DNA of 64,000 nt, taken from positions 67,551,800 through 67,615,799 of the forward strand of contig NC_083341.1 of NCBI RefSeq assembly GCF_019175385.1. Direction: 5' to 3'. Shown here one piece after another: positions 33,129 to 45,038 of the stretch. Position 1 is the stretch's first letter. Each line of letters begins with the position of its first letter. A program made the position numbers and the translations under genes. The notes under the pieces were generated by a model. The model made no database searches, was not told the origin of the DNA, and worked only from the letters and a program-made list of their open reading frames with translations. Source of the DNA: Lycium barbarum. Lineage: Eukaryota; Streptophyta; Magnoliopsida; Solanales; Solanaceae.

Positions 33129-33814
33129 AGGTCGTCCTAGGGGTTGTCTGCAAAGTCGTGTCCAGTAGAGTCCTGTTTATGGGTGTGAAGGCGGCCACAT
33201 TTATATACAGGAGGCTGCGGGGTATCTAGGGATTGTTGACCTTCTTTCTGTCTTAGATCGTGCGATAGAGCCAAGTCATAGGAAATAAGATTCCTTATAC
33301 TAATCGTTGATTTCCGCAGACGCCTAGTAGCGACGGAAGAAGGCGAGTGACGATATGGCAAGTCACAGAGGTAAGTCTGGATATTTGTTCTGTTACTTGG
33401 AACTGGAAGTTCTGGATGGCTGGAATATGTCATCTAGCCGTATGTTATGTGAAGTATTGTCGATATTTGCTGCGAACAGATCTTGAATAGTAGAAATGGT
33501 AAAGGAGATTCTGCCAGAACGGATACGTCTAACAGGAAGAAGCGTGGAAAGGAAATACCGTAAATAGGTAGTAAGTGAGATGCGTTGTTTCAGAAAGGTT
33601 ATGGATTTGGCATGGCGATGAAGGTGTGATCATTACCATCGGGAATCTGGAAGCCTAGGACAGGAAGTAGCCCTACACACAGGTGGGAGGTGAACATTAG
33701 GAATTGAAAAGGGTAAAATAGTAATTGTAAAAGAAAGGACGTGTTACGAAATGTTTCAGAATCTGTAAGACTTCGACTTGCTCCAGAACATGTAGTGAAG
33801 TTCATGCGAGGAAG

Positions 33815-33925
33815 TGGACGCGATTATATCAGCAGTAAGGCACCAGATCTCATCGAAGTTTCGAGGTTAAGCGTGCTCAGGTGAGAGCAATTTTAGGATG
33901 GGTGACCCCTTGGGAAGTATGCAAG
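33815..33925 (+). pseudogene. 5S rRNA-derived sequence in I1
   Basis: By-eye alignment to plant 5S rRNA runs from GGACGCGATTATATCAGCA through GGCACCAGATCTCATCGAAG, box A-like GGTTAAGCGTGCTCAGGT and box C-like GGATGGGTGACCCCTTGGGA. It has the same sense as the element, starting about 690 bp after the primer site. The run TTTT occurs a few bases later (GAATTTTATAAA), a possible pol III stop. Whether it is transcribed is unknown. Confidence 0.85.
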
Positions 33926-34128
33926 AATTTTATAAATTGAAACATGAGAGGAAAATGAGAAGTTAGAGTAGCCTAAGAGAAATTAGAGTATATGGGATGG
34001 TTGGAGACCATAAGAAGACGCATAGGACGAGCCAGACGAGATTGGTGAAGAGACAGAGAGTGCATCACAGCTCGGGAATTAGGATAGGCTTGAATAGCGT
34101 ATGGAAGTATTTTGTGGGCTAGTTGATA

Positions 34129-34165
<37 letters not shown>

Positions 34166-35660
34166 TGTGTAGGATATCCCACATATGATTGTATCAGTGG
34201 ACATGTGAGTTCCAGCAACCGGCGCTACGGTAAGGAAGGCATTGATCACGCAATGGTACCGAAGTTCGAGGGATGGTAAAAATAAATGGTACCAGTGTTA
34301 CTAGGTAAACTGCTATTATTTTTACTATAGGTTAAGCTTGGAAATTCTAGTATAACGATATTTGGAAAAGAAAGGGAGTGAGTAGAGGGAAACGAAGAGA
34401 TCAAAGTGTCGGAAAGGGTAAAAGGTAAGAAACCTTAGTGAGTGAAGCCCCCAAGAGAAATTACCGGCGAAGTATGAAACTATTGGGATAAACATTCAAA
34501 AGTAGGCATATGAAAAGGGATAGAGTGTGGTAAAAGGAAACAGGAGAGGAGTGTGTGGGGTTCGAGAACCGTTTTCGACAAGTGGGGTTAAAGGAATAGT
34601 GACTTGGATAGGGGGATGTGAAGTAAGAGAGGGAATGCTTAGGCTTGCGATGATGTTGAGATGAGAGGTCTATAAAAGAATAAGTATGTAGCTATATTAA
34701 TATAGTTAAAGGTTCGATGAACAAGGATAGGGAGAGTGAAAGTTGTGAGGATACTGTGCTAAGAACACAAGTAGCGGGACGCTTGAGAGATATGGACGCA
34801 CAGCTACAGCACCAACACGTAGTTACAGAAGAATCACGAGTAGGTGAGCCAAGCAAGTGAAAGGACGAGTAGTGGATGGAAGAGTATAGGAAGTGTGGAC
34901 AAAATGACGACATAGGCAGAAAGTGAAAGAGGAACTTAGGATAAGAAGTTTTCGATATGATAGGCACAGAGTTGGAAAGAAGGTGAGGAATAAGGTATAA
35001 ACGAAGATTTTATAGAAGAACTGTTGGCATATGAGGAGCCCCGTAAAGGGGGGGGGGGGGAGACCATAATTGTACGAAATTCACACCAGAGTGCCACTAC
35101 AAAAAGATCAAAAACAAGTATACTTGGGCCAAGGAATATGAGAGCAAGGAGCGGCCAACGGCCATATTGGATCATCAAGTGAAGGTTGCGCGCCAAGGAT
35201 GCGGTTTCTGATAAGCTGTGGTGACGAAACGGTAACGGAGAACAGATGATCTGGGAAGGAGTGATGTAGAAACCGAGGAGTTCGATTATGAGGAAAATAG
35301 GGTAAAAGTTAAGGAGTGAGCATGAAAGAAAGGACAGCTATGAAAGGGACCCCCCGAAGTGCTACGAGACCCCATAAGATTAGTTGAACATTCGAGGACG
35401 AATGTTCTAAAGGGGGGGGGGGGGGGGGAGGATGTTATAGCCCGTACTTTGTACGCTCGGATACTCCAAGGTAGTTGTGGTAAGTTAAGGGAATGAGCAT
35501 CCTCCAAAACTATTTTAATGTACAAGTGGGTCATGAATATTATTTATGAATATTATTAGTATGGAAATATTGAGAAAGGTCAAGGGTAAAAAGGGAAATT
35601 CACAAAATGGCTCATGGTAATATTGCGGAAGTCTAGGGGCAAAATGGGAATTTCTCAAAA

Positions 35661-35678
35661 TTCAAGAAGGTTCTTGAA
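35661..35678 (+). promoter_or_regulatory. Heat-shock element in L2
   Basis: The same perfect TTC/GAA four-unit sequence as L1. Confidence 0.75.
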
Positions 35679-36283
35679 AGAGGCCATGTTGGCCGTGTAA
35701 CATATAGGTATATGTCCACATTTTATTTAATGTGGATATGGACCAAAGTGTATATAATAAGACAAGTGGCCACATTTGGTTATTATAAGAAAATTCGTCT
35801 TCTTTGACTAATTTAAGAAATTTCAAGAAAAGAGGAAGAACACTCTAGAAAAATAAAGAAGGGGAGGCATGTGGCCATTTCATATTTAAAGGGGGGCAAG
35901 CATATATATGGAGAAAGATGACAAATTCATCATTTTAAATCAAGAAGCTTGCAGAAAAAAAAAAAAAGAGGAGAGAAAGGGCCATATTCGGCCAAGGCAA
36001 GAAAAAAATAGAGCCTTCAACTTTGATTTCAAAAATATTTTCTCCAAGTATCCCCACTAATTTGAAGGTCCTGTATAACGTGGTGTAGTTGTTGGAGCAA
36101 GAAAATCATTCATTCTAGCAATTACAAGTCTAACCGAAAAGAAGATGAGTGGAAAGGAAGGTATGTGTTCAATCCTCTTTTACATACGTTATAGATGATT
36201 TATGTATGTTGAAGTATATAGAAATGGATGGAATTCATGGCATATATGCGTGTTGGTGTTGTAGCCGAATGGAATGGTGTTGT

Positions 36284-39200
36284 TGTTATATCCGGCATTT
36301 TTGCATATTCGGAAAAATTCGAAATATTTTTGGCTTGTGAGAAACGAGGCCATATTTTGATTCTAGCCAATATGCATATGTTATTCAGGAAAATATTGAT
36401 GTGGAAATACGAGAGGAGGCCAAGGCCAAATTGGAATTTCGGAAATTTGTTTCGGGAATTACAAAAAAAATGAGATTTCTAATGAATGGGGCTAAAAAGA
36501 AAATGAAAAAAAAAGTGAGGCCCAAATACAAGTGGTGGCCGGCCATGGATGAAAATAAAATGGGCCAAGCCCATGTAAATTTCATCCATGTGCTAAATTA
36601 ATAAAAAGGGAGCAATTCTCATTTATTCAAGAACATTCAAGAGACCAAAAAAAAAAGAGGAGAAAAACGGCCAAGAGAAAGGAGAAAAGAAAAGGAAGAG
36701 AAAAGAAAGAAAAAAATTCCCAAGCTTTCAACCTTGATTCAAGACTTATAATTTTCTTGAATTCTTATCAAGTTCAATATTCTCTACAAAGTAGTACAAT
36801 TATTTTGGCAAGAAACTATCTTTGGTGGCAAGGAGAACTTGTTGGAAAAGGTAAGAATTTTTATGTTATGAAGGTTTGTTTGTGTTGTAGTATATGGAAA
36901 TGAGTAGAAACTATGAAAATATAGAAGTTTGCAAGTGGATGTGTATGTATGTAGTTGGCCGTATGTGAGCATGTTTGTGTAAGTAATATGAGTTGAATTT
37001 GTATGTTGAATTCTAGTTGTGGATATGGTGTAATTCATATTAGAAATAAAAGTGGAATGAAATTAATGAAAGTTGGAAAAAATAGATGTTGGCCGTGTGG
37101 TATGGGAATTGAAAATGAAAATGAATTAACTTTGTTTGATATGTTAATTGTGTTGATATGGCCTTGTGAAGTGAATGGAAGAATAATGGTTTAAGCTAAA
37201 GAATTTGTTGTTAAGTTATTGTCGGAAAGTATGTTGTTTTAGTATGATCTTATGAAATTAAGAAAAAGAAGTGGTTAAGGTGTAAATTATGATTAATGTT
37301 GATGAACTTGGGAGGTGGAAATGTGTTATGAACTTGTATGTTAAAGATTAGAAGAATTGGAAAAATTATGGCTATGATGGAAAGTTTGCATGTTTTGTAT
37401 ATTTTGTGTATATATTGCAGAAATGTTATGATATACTTCAGAATGGTATTGTAATGATCTTGATTAATAATGAATGTGAAATTTTTGAGATTGAGTTGGA
37501 AATGAGAGTTATTGCACTATGTCGGAAGGAGGACTAATTAGTCTATATTGTGATTGTTGATGTTGTTGTTGGGTTGTTGTTGGTTGTTTTGAGCCGAGTT
37601 GAATCTCGGGGAGGCTATATGTATAGGGGAGATGCTGCCCAAATTTTTATAGGCAAGTATTGGTTAAGAATAGAATTTTTAAGTCTCATGAATAGTAATT
37701 GGTAAATGTGACCATTTGCAGTTTTTGGACGAAACGGGAATTGAGATTGGACGAGCGTAAGGCGCAACCAAGGTATGTAAAGCCTTGCTCTTTATTCTTT
37801 GGCATGTTCTAAACGTAGTAGGCTCGAACGCGAGCCTTAGAAACGACCCTGCTCCTCGGAACACGAGATTGAAATTGGCTCCAAATCCTTTAGTGAGATT
37901 GAACCAATTTTCCCTAAATTGCCTCCAAACTGACCTATAAGTATGCAACTTTCATCAATGGAACCGGAATGCCCTAAAACTCTCACGAATGACTCCATAA
38001 GGTCTATGATTCATAATTTGAGTTTACCACCTCGATTGACCCGAGGTGGGCCCACAGATTCCGAGACCTCCTACTATTGCTTTATTTGTTTTATATCTAT
38101 ACAGTGCTAAAAAGAAACTTTGGATTATTGTTCCGTTTACCAAATAATAAATGTGAAGAACCTGTATTATACTTTGATACGTGCTATGATTCTAGAAACA
38201 TGATTTGATATGATGAATCTTGCCATCCCCAAAAAGGGCATACAGGTATACTATGACTAACGTCCGACTCCTTTGAAATGATTTGTTACTTGAAATGTTC
38301 TAATGGTTAAGAAAAAGAAAGAAGACCATCCTAACCATTCCTTTACACTTTATGGAATATTTGTTGTGTACGAACAATCTCGGAAGTTCTGCCTTGACAT
38401 AATCCGTCGCAATTTATGAAAAGCACATCCTATGACTTATTGTTTGGTTTGTCTATTGAGTCTGGATTTATATGCATATGTTTCTGCATTACTCTGTTCG
38501 TGCAAGTCACAGTATGTCTTTTCACTGAGCCCGGGCCAGGACATGATCTCGTGCGCATTTCTCTGCATTACTCACCGAGTCCCTCGTACTTGCGGGTCGG
38601 GACACGTTGCTTGTATATGTTTACGATATGATGATACAGGGATGGCGGCCAGGACGGCACATGATGATTATTCACCGAGACCCGCAGTAGAGGGCCGGGA
38701 CACGTTATGTATACATAGTACATGATTCTGACATGCATGATTTCACCACCGAGTCCCTTAGCAAAGGGCCGGGACACGCTATTTGCATATATGATATATG
38801 ATTTTGTTATACATGATTTCATCCACCGAGTCCCTTATCAGAGCGCCGGGACACGTTATATGTGTTTACATGATATTATACGACTTGGCATGCATCATCT
38901 ATGCTTTGACATTACTGTTCTGCTACCTGGGAGTGCTCCTGTTGATTCAGAGCTTATATTTTGGTATATATATCTTCTGTTGTTCTCATCTTCTGTACAT
39001 ATGGTCATTTGGGGTACGGCGGGGCCCTGTCCCGTCATATGGTTCTGTCGGTCAGTTTAGAGGTCTGTGGTCATGTCTGTGGGTTATGGTCTCTCTGTAT
39101 GCTTATGTGTATATGTTGTTTGGGCGGTCCCATACGCCGAGGCGGCCGGTCCGCATATGTTTATACGTTGCCTTGTTAGCCCTGTGTGGCCTTTGCTGGT

Positions 39201-39389
39201 GTTTGCTGTGTGCAGGATTATTCTGGATAGTCCGAAAAACAAAGGAAACTCTGCCGAGATTTTCTGAAAATTGTCTAAATTTGGAATATAGCCTTGTCGG
39301 CTTCTGCTATATATTTGAATGCGTTTGATAGATGGGTTTGGGTGCCCAAATCGGGCACTAGTCACGGCCTACGGGGTTGGGTCGTGACA
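36284..39389 (+). mobile_element. S3: solo LTR (3.1 kb) nested in L2
   Basis: It starts TGTTATATCCGG, ends GGGTCGTGACA, and is flanked by GTTGT (36279-36283 and 39390-39394). It is in the R1/R2 family, in plus orientation. The uninterrupted target is seen in L1 near 30990. The hairpin module expected near 38920 is missing through a local deletion. A half-palindrome CTGCCCAAATTT lies near 37635. No coding sequence. Confidence 0.93.
38525..38865 (+). repeat. Minisatellite in S3
   Basis: About five or six units of 55-75 bp built on CACCGAGTCCCTTAGCAAAG and GGGCCGGGACACG, with TATGATA-rich spacers. Confidence 0.88.
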
Positions 39390-41073
39390 GTTGTGTAGAA
39401 AGAATGAATTAATTTTTACTTAGTCTTTTGGTTGTTGTTGTAATATATAGAAATGGACAAAAATGCATGAAAACATGTATGATGTTATTGTGGCCGAATA
39501 GGGGTTGGCTTGGCAAGTTATGGTGAATTGATTCTATGTGATATTTTAGTTGTTGTTGTTGTGGAATCCATAAGAAAATGAAGGTTTAATGACTTGGAAA
39601 TGAAGTTGTAATCGTTATAGGATTGTTGAAGAAAGTTAATGCGACACTAGCTCGGATTATTACATTGTATGAATGATGTGGTTAATGCATGGTTGTTGAT
39701 ATGGTTTATGAATCTAGAATGAGAAAAATATGTGGTTAATACTTTTGTTGAAGTTGGAGGATTCGGGTAGCATTGGATCATTATGAATATTGTAGTATTG
39801 TTAGAATAATTGTTGGTATTGTTGTTGATAATGTGGCCGAGTTCCATTCTCGGGTTTGTGGTTGAATTGGCCGAGTTAGATTCTCGGGGATGGTGTATTT
39901 ACAGGGGAGGTACTGCCGAAATTTCGGCAGATCATAAGTGAATTTATTTGAAGAATTAAGACAAGTATATGGTGATGAATCTATTGATTGCGTCAACCTT
40001 CTTGAATGTAGAGTAGCGGTAGCGAGCTTGGACAATTAAGCGTAGCTAATAGGGCGCGGAACAGGTATGTTAAGGCTTGTCCCTTTTCTTTCAAATGTAT
40101 GATCTCAATGTTATGATTTCATAAGTATTTCCATATTTTTCCTTGCTTTCAAAAGTTAGATGTTTATGACTCTAAGGCATGATTCTCTTCCGATAACCCA
40201 TAAATGTTTTCCAAATTGTCTGTATTTTTCCAAAACAAAGGTTGATGATTTTGTAAACCTTTATGACTACAACGACGGACATGTTTTTGTAAAGAAAACG
40301 ATGTTGTCAAAGATGAGAATATGTCCATGATGATTACGATAAGGATGGGTTTCATGTTTGAAAGTCTCAAGTTATGGATTCAATATGAATATGAGAACAT
40401 CGAGCTAGTTCTTGATCCTCAATTCTATTCCTTGATTATGACTCTATTTTTTAAAGACTCCAAAGTATATGAATTGACGTCTTATGAGGTTTATGATCTT
40501 ATTCTATGTTTTCTCTTAATGCTATCCTTCGTTGATAGTCTCGCCTTATAATTATCGTTCCTTCAAGGTGAGACAGAGCGACCCTGGTTATTCCATAATG
40601 TAATCGGAGGTTACCGACCTTACGTCACTCCGATAGATACATGACTTTCTTTGGGCTCTCATGCATGCTGTTATATGTATATGTATATGGGGAATATGGG
40701 GAAAAGGGATATATGTATCTGTATATGGGGGGGGGGGGGGAGGGAGATATGTTGCGCTATAAGACGCATTACCACCTGGTCAGCTGGCGTATTCATCCCG
40801 GACGCGGGATGCCCGGACGCGGGATATATGGGCGAGCCGACGTATTTCGACGCTATGTGGGCGAGCCGACGTTGTTCGGCACTATGACTTGTTCTATTTT
40901 TTATATATGAAAAAGAAATGTTTTCAAAGGAAAGATAAGCATGCATGGTATCCGCCCTAAAGGCCACTCATATGTATATGTTACTCTTTTACCTCATGAT
41001 ATGTTCTATATTTCCATGTTGTTATTATTCATATTTATATTCCTTACTATGTTACTATTCCTGCCTTACATAC

Positions 41074-41134
41074 TCAGTACATTGCTCGTACTGACTCCTT
41101 TTCTTTGGGGGCTGCGTTTCATGCCGCGCAGGTA
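41074..41134 (+). promoter_or_regulatory. Three-hairpin LTR module (L2)
   Basis: Same as L1 except ACTCC for ACCCC in the middle stem. Confidence 0.72.
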
Positions 41135-41527
41135 CATCCAGATGAGCAAAAGCTATCATAGAAGATGTTCTAGCGAAGTTGGCGAGCTCCATTTGGCCCT
41201 GGAGTGTCGCCGAGTCAGCGTACTATGCTATGATGTCTTGTTCGAAGTTAGTGACTTTGCAGACAGAGTTGTGGTTATTGGTTGTCAGTTTAGTAAGTGG
41301 CTCCACTAGCCGATGTGTCATTCGTGTTATAATATAAGTTTCATATGATTACAGATTTTGTTTGAATTGAGTACAAAGAAAAGAAAAATTCTGAAAGCTT
41401 TACTATGTTTTCCACTTCTTATTGATGTAAGAGTTTAAAGAGGCTAAGTATAAGAGACAGCAGTTTCGCTCGGCTCCGAATATGGGGTCTGGTGCCCATC
41501 ACACCCTAGTAAGGTTGGGGTGTGACA

Positions 41528-43163
41528 AAGTGGTATCAGAGCAGGTCGTCCTAGGGGTTGTCTGCAAAGTCGTGTCCAGTAGAGTCCTGTTTATGGAGTG
41601 AAGCCGGCCACATACATATACAGGAGGCTGCGGGGCATCTAGGGATTGTTGACCTTCTTCTGTCTTAGATCATGCGATAGAGCCAAGTCATAGGAAATAA
41701 GATTCCTTATACTAATCGTTGACTTCCGCAGACGCCTAGTAGCGACGGAAGAAGGCGAGTGACGATATGGCAAGTCACAGAGGTAAGTCTTGATATTTGT
41801 TCTGTTACTTGGAACTGGAAGTTCTGGATGGCTGGAATATGTCATCTACCCGTATGTTCTGTGAAGTATTGTCGATATTTGCTGCGAACAGATCTTGAAT
41901 ATTAGAAATGGTAAAGGAGATTCTGCCAGAAGGGATACGTCTAACAGGAAGAAGCGTGGAAAGGAAATACCGCAAATAGGTAGTAAGTGAGATGCGTTGT
42001 TTCAGAAAGGTTATGGATTTGGCATGGCGATAAAGGTGTGATCATTACCATCGGGAATCTGGAAGCCTAGGACAGGAAGTAGCCCTACACACAGGTGGGA
42101 GGTGAACAATGGGAATTGAAAATGGTAAAATAGTAATTGTAAAAGAAAGGACGTGTTACGAAATTTTTCAGAATCTGTAAGACTTCGACTTGCTCCAGAA
42201 CATATAGTGAAGTTCATGCGAGGAAGTGGACCCGATTATATCAGCAGTAAGGCACTGGATCTCATCGAAGTTTCGAGGTTAAGCGTGCTCAGGTGAGAGC
42301 AATTTTAGTATGGGTGACCCCTTGGGAAGTATGCAAGAATTTTATAAATTGAAACATGAGAGGAAAATGAGAAGTTAGAGTAGCCTAAGAGAAATTAGAG
42401 TATATGGGATGGTTGGAGACCATAAGAAGACGCATAGGACGAGCCAGACGAGATTGGTGAAGAGACAGAGAGTGCGTCACAGCTCGGGAATTAGGATAGG
42501 CTTGAATAGCGTATGGAAGTATATATGAATGTGTAGGATACCCCACATATGATTGTATCGGTGGACATGTGAGTTCCAACAACCGGCGCTACGGTAAGGA
42601 AGGCATTGATCACGCAAGGGTACCGAAGTTCGAGGGACGGCAAAAATAAATGGTACCAGTGTTACTAGGTAAACTACTATTATTTTTACTATAGGTTAAG
42701 CTTGGAAATTCTAGTATAACGATATTTGGGAAAGAAATGGAGTGAGTAGAGGGAAACGAAGAGATCAAAGTGTCGGAAAGGGTAAAAGGTAAGAAACCTT
42801 AGTGAGTGAAGCCCCCAAGAGAAATTACCGGCAAAGTATGAAACTATTGGGATAAACATTCAAAAGTAGGCATATGAAAAGGGATAGAGTGTGGTAAAAG
42901 GAAACAGGAGAGGAGTGTGTGGGGTTCGAGAACCGTTTTCGACAAGTGGGGCTAAAGGAATAGTGACTTGGATAGGGGGATGTGAAGTAAGAGAGGGAAT
43001 GCTTAGGCTTGCGATGATGTTGAGATGAGAGATCTATAAAAGAATAAGTATGTAGCTATATTAATATAGTTAAAGGTTCGACGAACAAGGATAGGGATAG
43101 GGAAAGTTGTGAGGATACTGTGCTAAGAACACAAGTAGCGGGACGCTTGAGAGATATGGACGC
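41528..43163 (+). mobile_element. Array internal region I2, 3' truncated
   Basis: Primer site, leader and 5S-like sequence are present. The AT microsatellite with its flank (TTTTGTGGGCTAG) is lost near 42520. It ends at 43163, where it is joined to the middle of an LTR; the last 0.6 kb with the polypurine tract is gone. Confidence 0.9.
42227..42335 (+). pseudogene. 5S rRNA-derived sequence in I2
   Basis: As in I1, with small differences (GGACCCGATT; GCACTGGATC; TAGTATGGGTGA in box C). Confidence 0.83.
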
Positions 43164-43174
43164 TTGTGAGGATA
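43164..43174 (+). other. Deletion junction with filler
   Basis: TTGTGAGGATA lies between I2 text ending GGACGC and LTR text TATGTATATG. The same 11 bases occur about 55 bp upstream (near 43107), so the filler looks copied from nearby during break repair. Confidence 0.7.
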
Positions 43175-43983
43175 TATGTATATGTATATGGGGGGGAGGG
43201 AGATATGTTGCGCTATAAGACGCATTACCACCTGGTCAGCTGGCGTATTCATCCCGGACGCGGGATGCCCGGACGCGGGATATATGGGCGAGCCGACGTA
43301 TTTCGACGCTATGTGGGCGAGCCGACGTTGTTCGGCGCTATGACTTGTTCTATTTTCTATATATGAAAAAGAAATTTTTTCAAAGGAAAGATAAGCAGGC
43401 ATGGCATCCGCCCTAAAGGCCACTCATATGTACAGGTTACTCTTTTACCTCATGATATGTTCTATATTTCCATCCTGTTATTATTCATATTTATATTCCA
43501 TACTATGTTACTATTCCTACCTTACATACTCAGTACATTGCTCGTACTGACCCCTTTTCTTTGGGGGCTGTGTTTCATGCCGCGCAGGTACACCCAGATG
43601 AGCAAAAGCTATCATAGAAGATGTTCTAGCGAAGTTGGCCAGCTCCATTTGGCCTTGGAGTGTAGCCGATTCAGCGTACTATGCTATGATGTCTTGTTCG
43701 AAGTTAGTGACTTTGCAGACAGAGTTGTGGTTATTGGTTGTCAGTTCAGTAAGCGGCTCCACTAGCCGATGTGTCATTCGTGTTATAATATAAGTTTCAT
43801 ATGATTACAGATTTTGTTTGAATTGAGTACAAAGAAAAGAAAAATTCTGAAAGCTTTACTATGTTTTCCACTTCTTATTGATGTAAGAGATTAAAGAGGC
43901 TAAGTATAAGAGTCAGCAGGTTCACTCGGCTCCGAATATGGGGTTGGGTGCCCATCACACCCTAGTAAGGTTAGGGTGTGACA
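43175..43983 (+). mobile_element. Array LTR L3, only the last 0.8 kb
   Basis: It corresponds to about the last 27 percent of L1. It has the short G run, the GGGCGAGCCGACG repeat and the hairpin module (43530-43590, with CTGTG for CTGCG in one arm). It lacks the U3 part, including heat-shock element and TATA box, so it cannot act as a normal promoter. Confidence 0.92.
43530..43590 (+). promoter_or_regulatory. Three-hairpin LTR module (L3)
   Basis: As in L1, except that one arm of the last stem reads CTGTG, giving a G:U pair. Confidence 0.7.
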
Positions 43984-44995
43984 AAGTGGTATCAGAGAAG
44001 GTCGTCCTAGGGGTTGTCTGCAAAGTCGTTTCCAGTAGAGTCCTGTTTATGGGTGTGAAGCCGGCCACATTTATATACAGGAGGCAGCGAGGCATCTAGG
44101 TATTGTTGACCTTCTTTCTGTCTTAGATCGTGCGATAGAGACAAGTCATAGGAAATAAGATTCCTTATACTAATCGTTGATTTCCGCAGACGCCTAGTAG
44201 CGACGGAAGAAGGCGAGTGACGATATGGCAAGTCACAGAGGTAAGTCTAGATATTTGTTCTGTTACTTGGAACTGGAAGTTCTGGATGGCTGGAATATGT
44301 CATCTAGCCGTATTTTCTGTGAAGTATTGTCGATATTTGCTGCGAACAGATCTTGAATAGTAGAAATGCTAAAGGAGATTCTGCCAGAACGGATACGTCT
44401 AACATGAAGAAGCGTGGAAAGGAAAAATACTGTAAATAGGTAGTAAGTGAGATGCGTTGTTTCAGAAAGGTTATGGATTTGGCATGGCGATGAAGGTGTG
44501 ATCATTACCATCGGGAATCTGGAAGCCTAGGACAGGAAGTAGCCCTACACACAGGTGGGAGGTGAACATTGGGAATTGAAAGGGTAAAATAGTAATTGTA
44601 AAAGAAAGGACGTGTTAATGTTTCAGAATCTGTAAGACTTCGACTTGCTCCAGAACATGTAGTGAAGTTCATGCGAGGAAGTGGAAGCGATTATATCAGC
44701 AGTAAGGCACCGGATCTCATCGAAGTTTCGAGGTTAAGCGTGCTCAGGTGAGAGCAATTTTAGGATGGGTGACCCCTTGGGAAGTATGCAAGAATTTTAT
44801 AAATTGAAACATGAGAGGAAAATGAGAAGTTAGAGTAGCCTAAGAGAAATTAGAGTATACGGGATGGTTGGAGACCATAAGAAGACGGATAGGACGAGCC
44901 AGACGAGATTGGTGAAGAGACAGAGAGTGCGTCACAGCTCGGGAATTAGGATAGGCTTGAATAGCGTATGGAAGTATTTTGTGGGCTAGTTGATA

Positions 44996-45038
<43 letters not shown>

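Larger units (their letters stand above)
33114..35432 (+). mobile_element. Array internal region I1 (2.32 kb, non-coding)
   Basis: It begins with the primer site TGGTATCAGAGC at 33117-33128 and a leader similar to that of G (AGTCCTGTTTATGG, GATCGTGCGATAGAGCC). A 51-bp segment with acceptor- and donor-like edges follows (33320-33370), then the 5S-like sequence, an AT microsatellite (about 34131-34162), about 1.2 kb of purine-rich non-coding DNA, the hairpin AACATTCGAGGACGAATGTT (35387-35406) and a polypurine tract with 17 G. No retroviral domain is found in any frame. Antisense frames of about 80-90 codons recur in every unit and have no recognisable motif. Confidence 0.93.
35433..41527 (+). 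mobile_element. Array LTR L2, interrupted by solo LTR S3
   Basis: The segments 35433-36283 and 39390-41527 join to about 2.98 kb of LTR. It shares the L1/L7-type 5' end, but from about 40090 shares AAATGTATGATCTCAATG with L5 and L6 and not with L1 and L7, a sign of mosaic origin. It keeps the 18-bp palindrome (39913-39930). Confidence 0.93.

Noticed and set aside
33815..33925. A genuine 5S rRNA gene cluster
   Set aside because: The 5S-like blocks differ from the consensus at many positions, are spaced by the retrotransposon unit and are always flanked by the same internal sequence; they are retrotransposon parts.
34692..34967. Antisense frame of 91 codons (starting MPIISKTSYPKF) repeated in I1, I3, I4, I5 and I6
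   Set aside because: It is low-complexity Ser/Leu-rich text opposite a purine-rich strand, with no motif, and its repetition is explained by the tandem array.
38722..39365. Several overlapping frames of up to 176 codons at the end of S3
   Set aside because: They run through the LTR minisatellite and 3' end in three frames at once; the equivalent LTR parts of S1 and S2 do not keep them.
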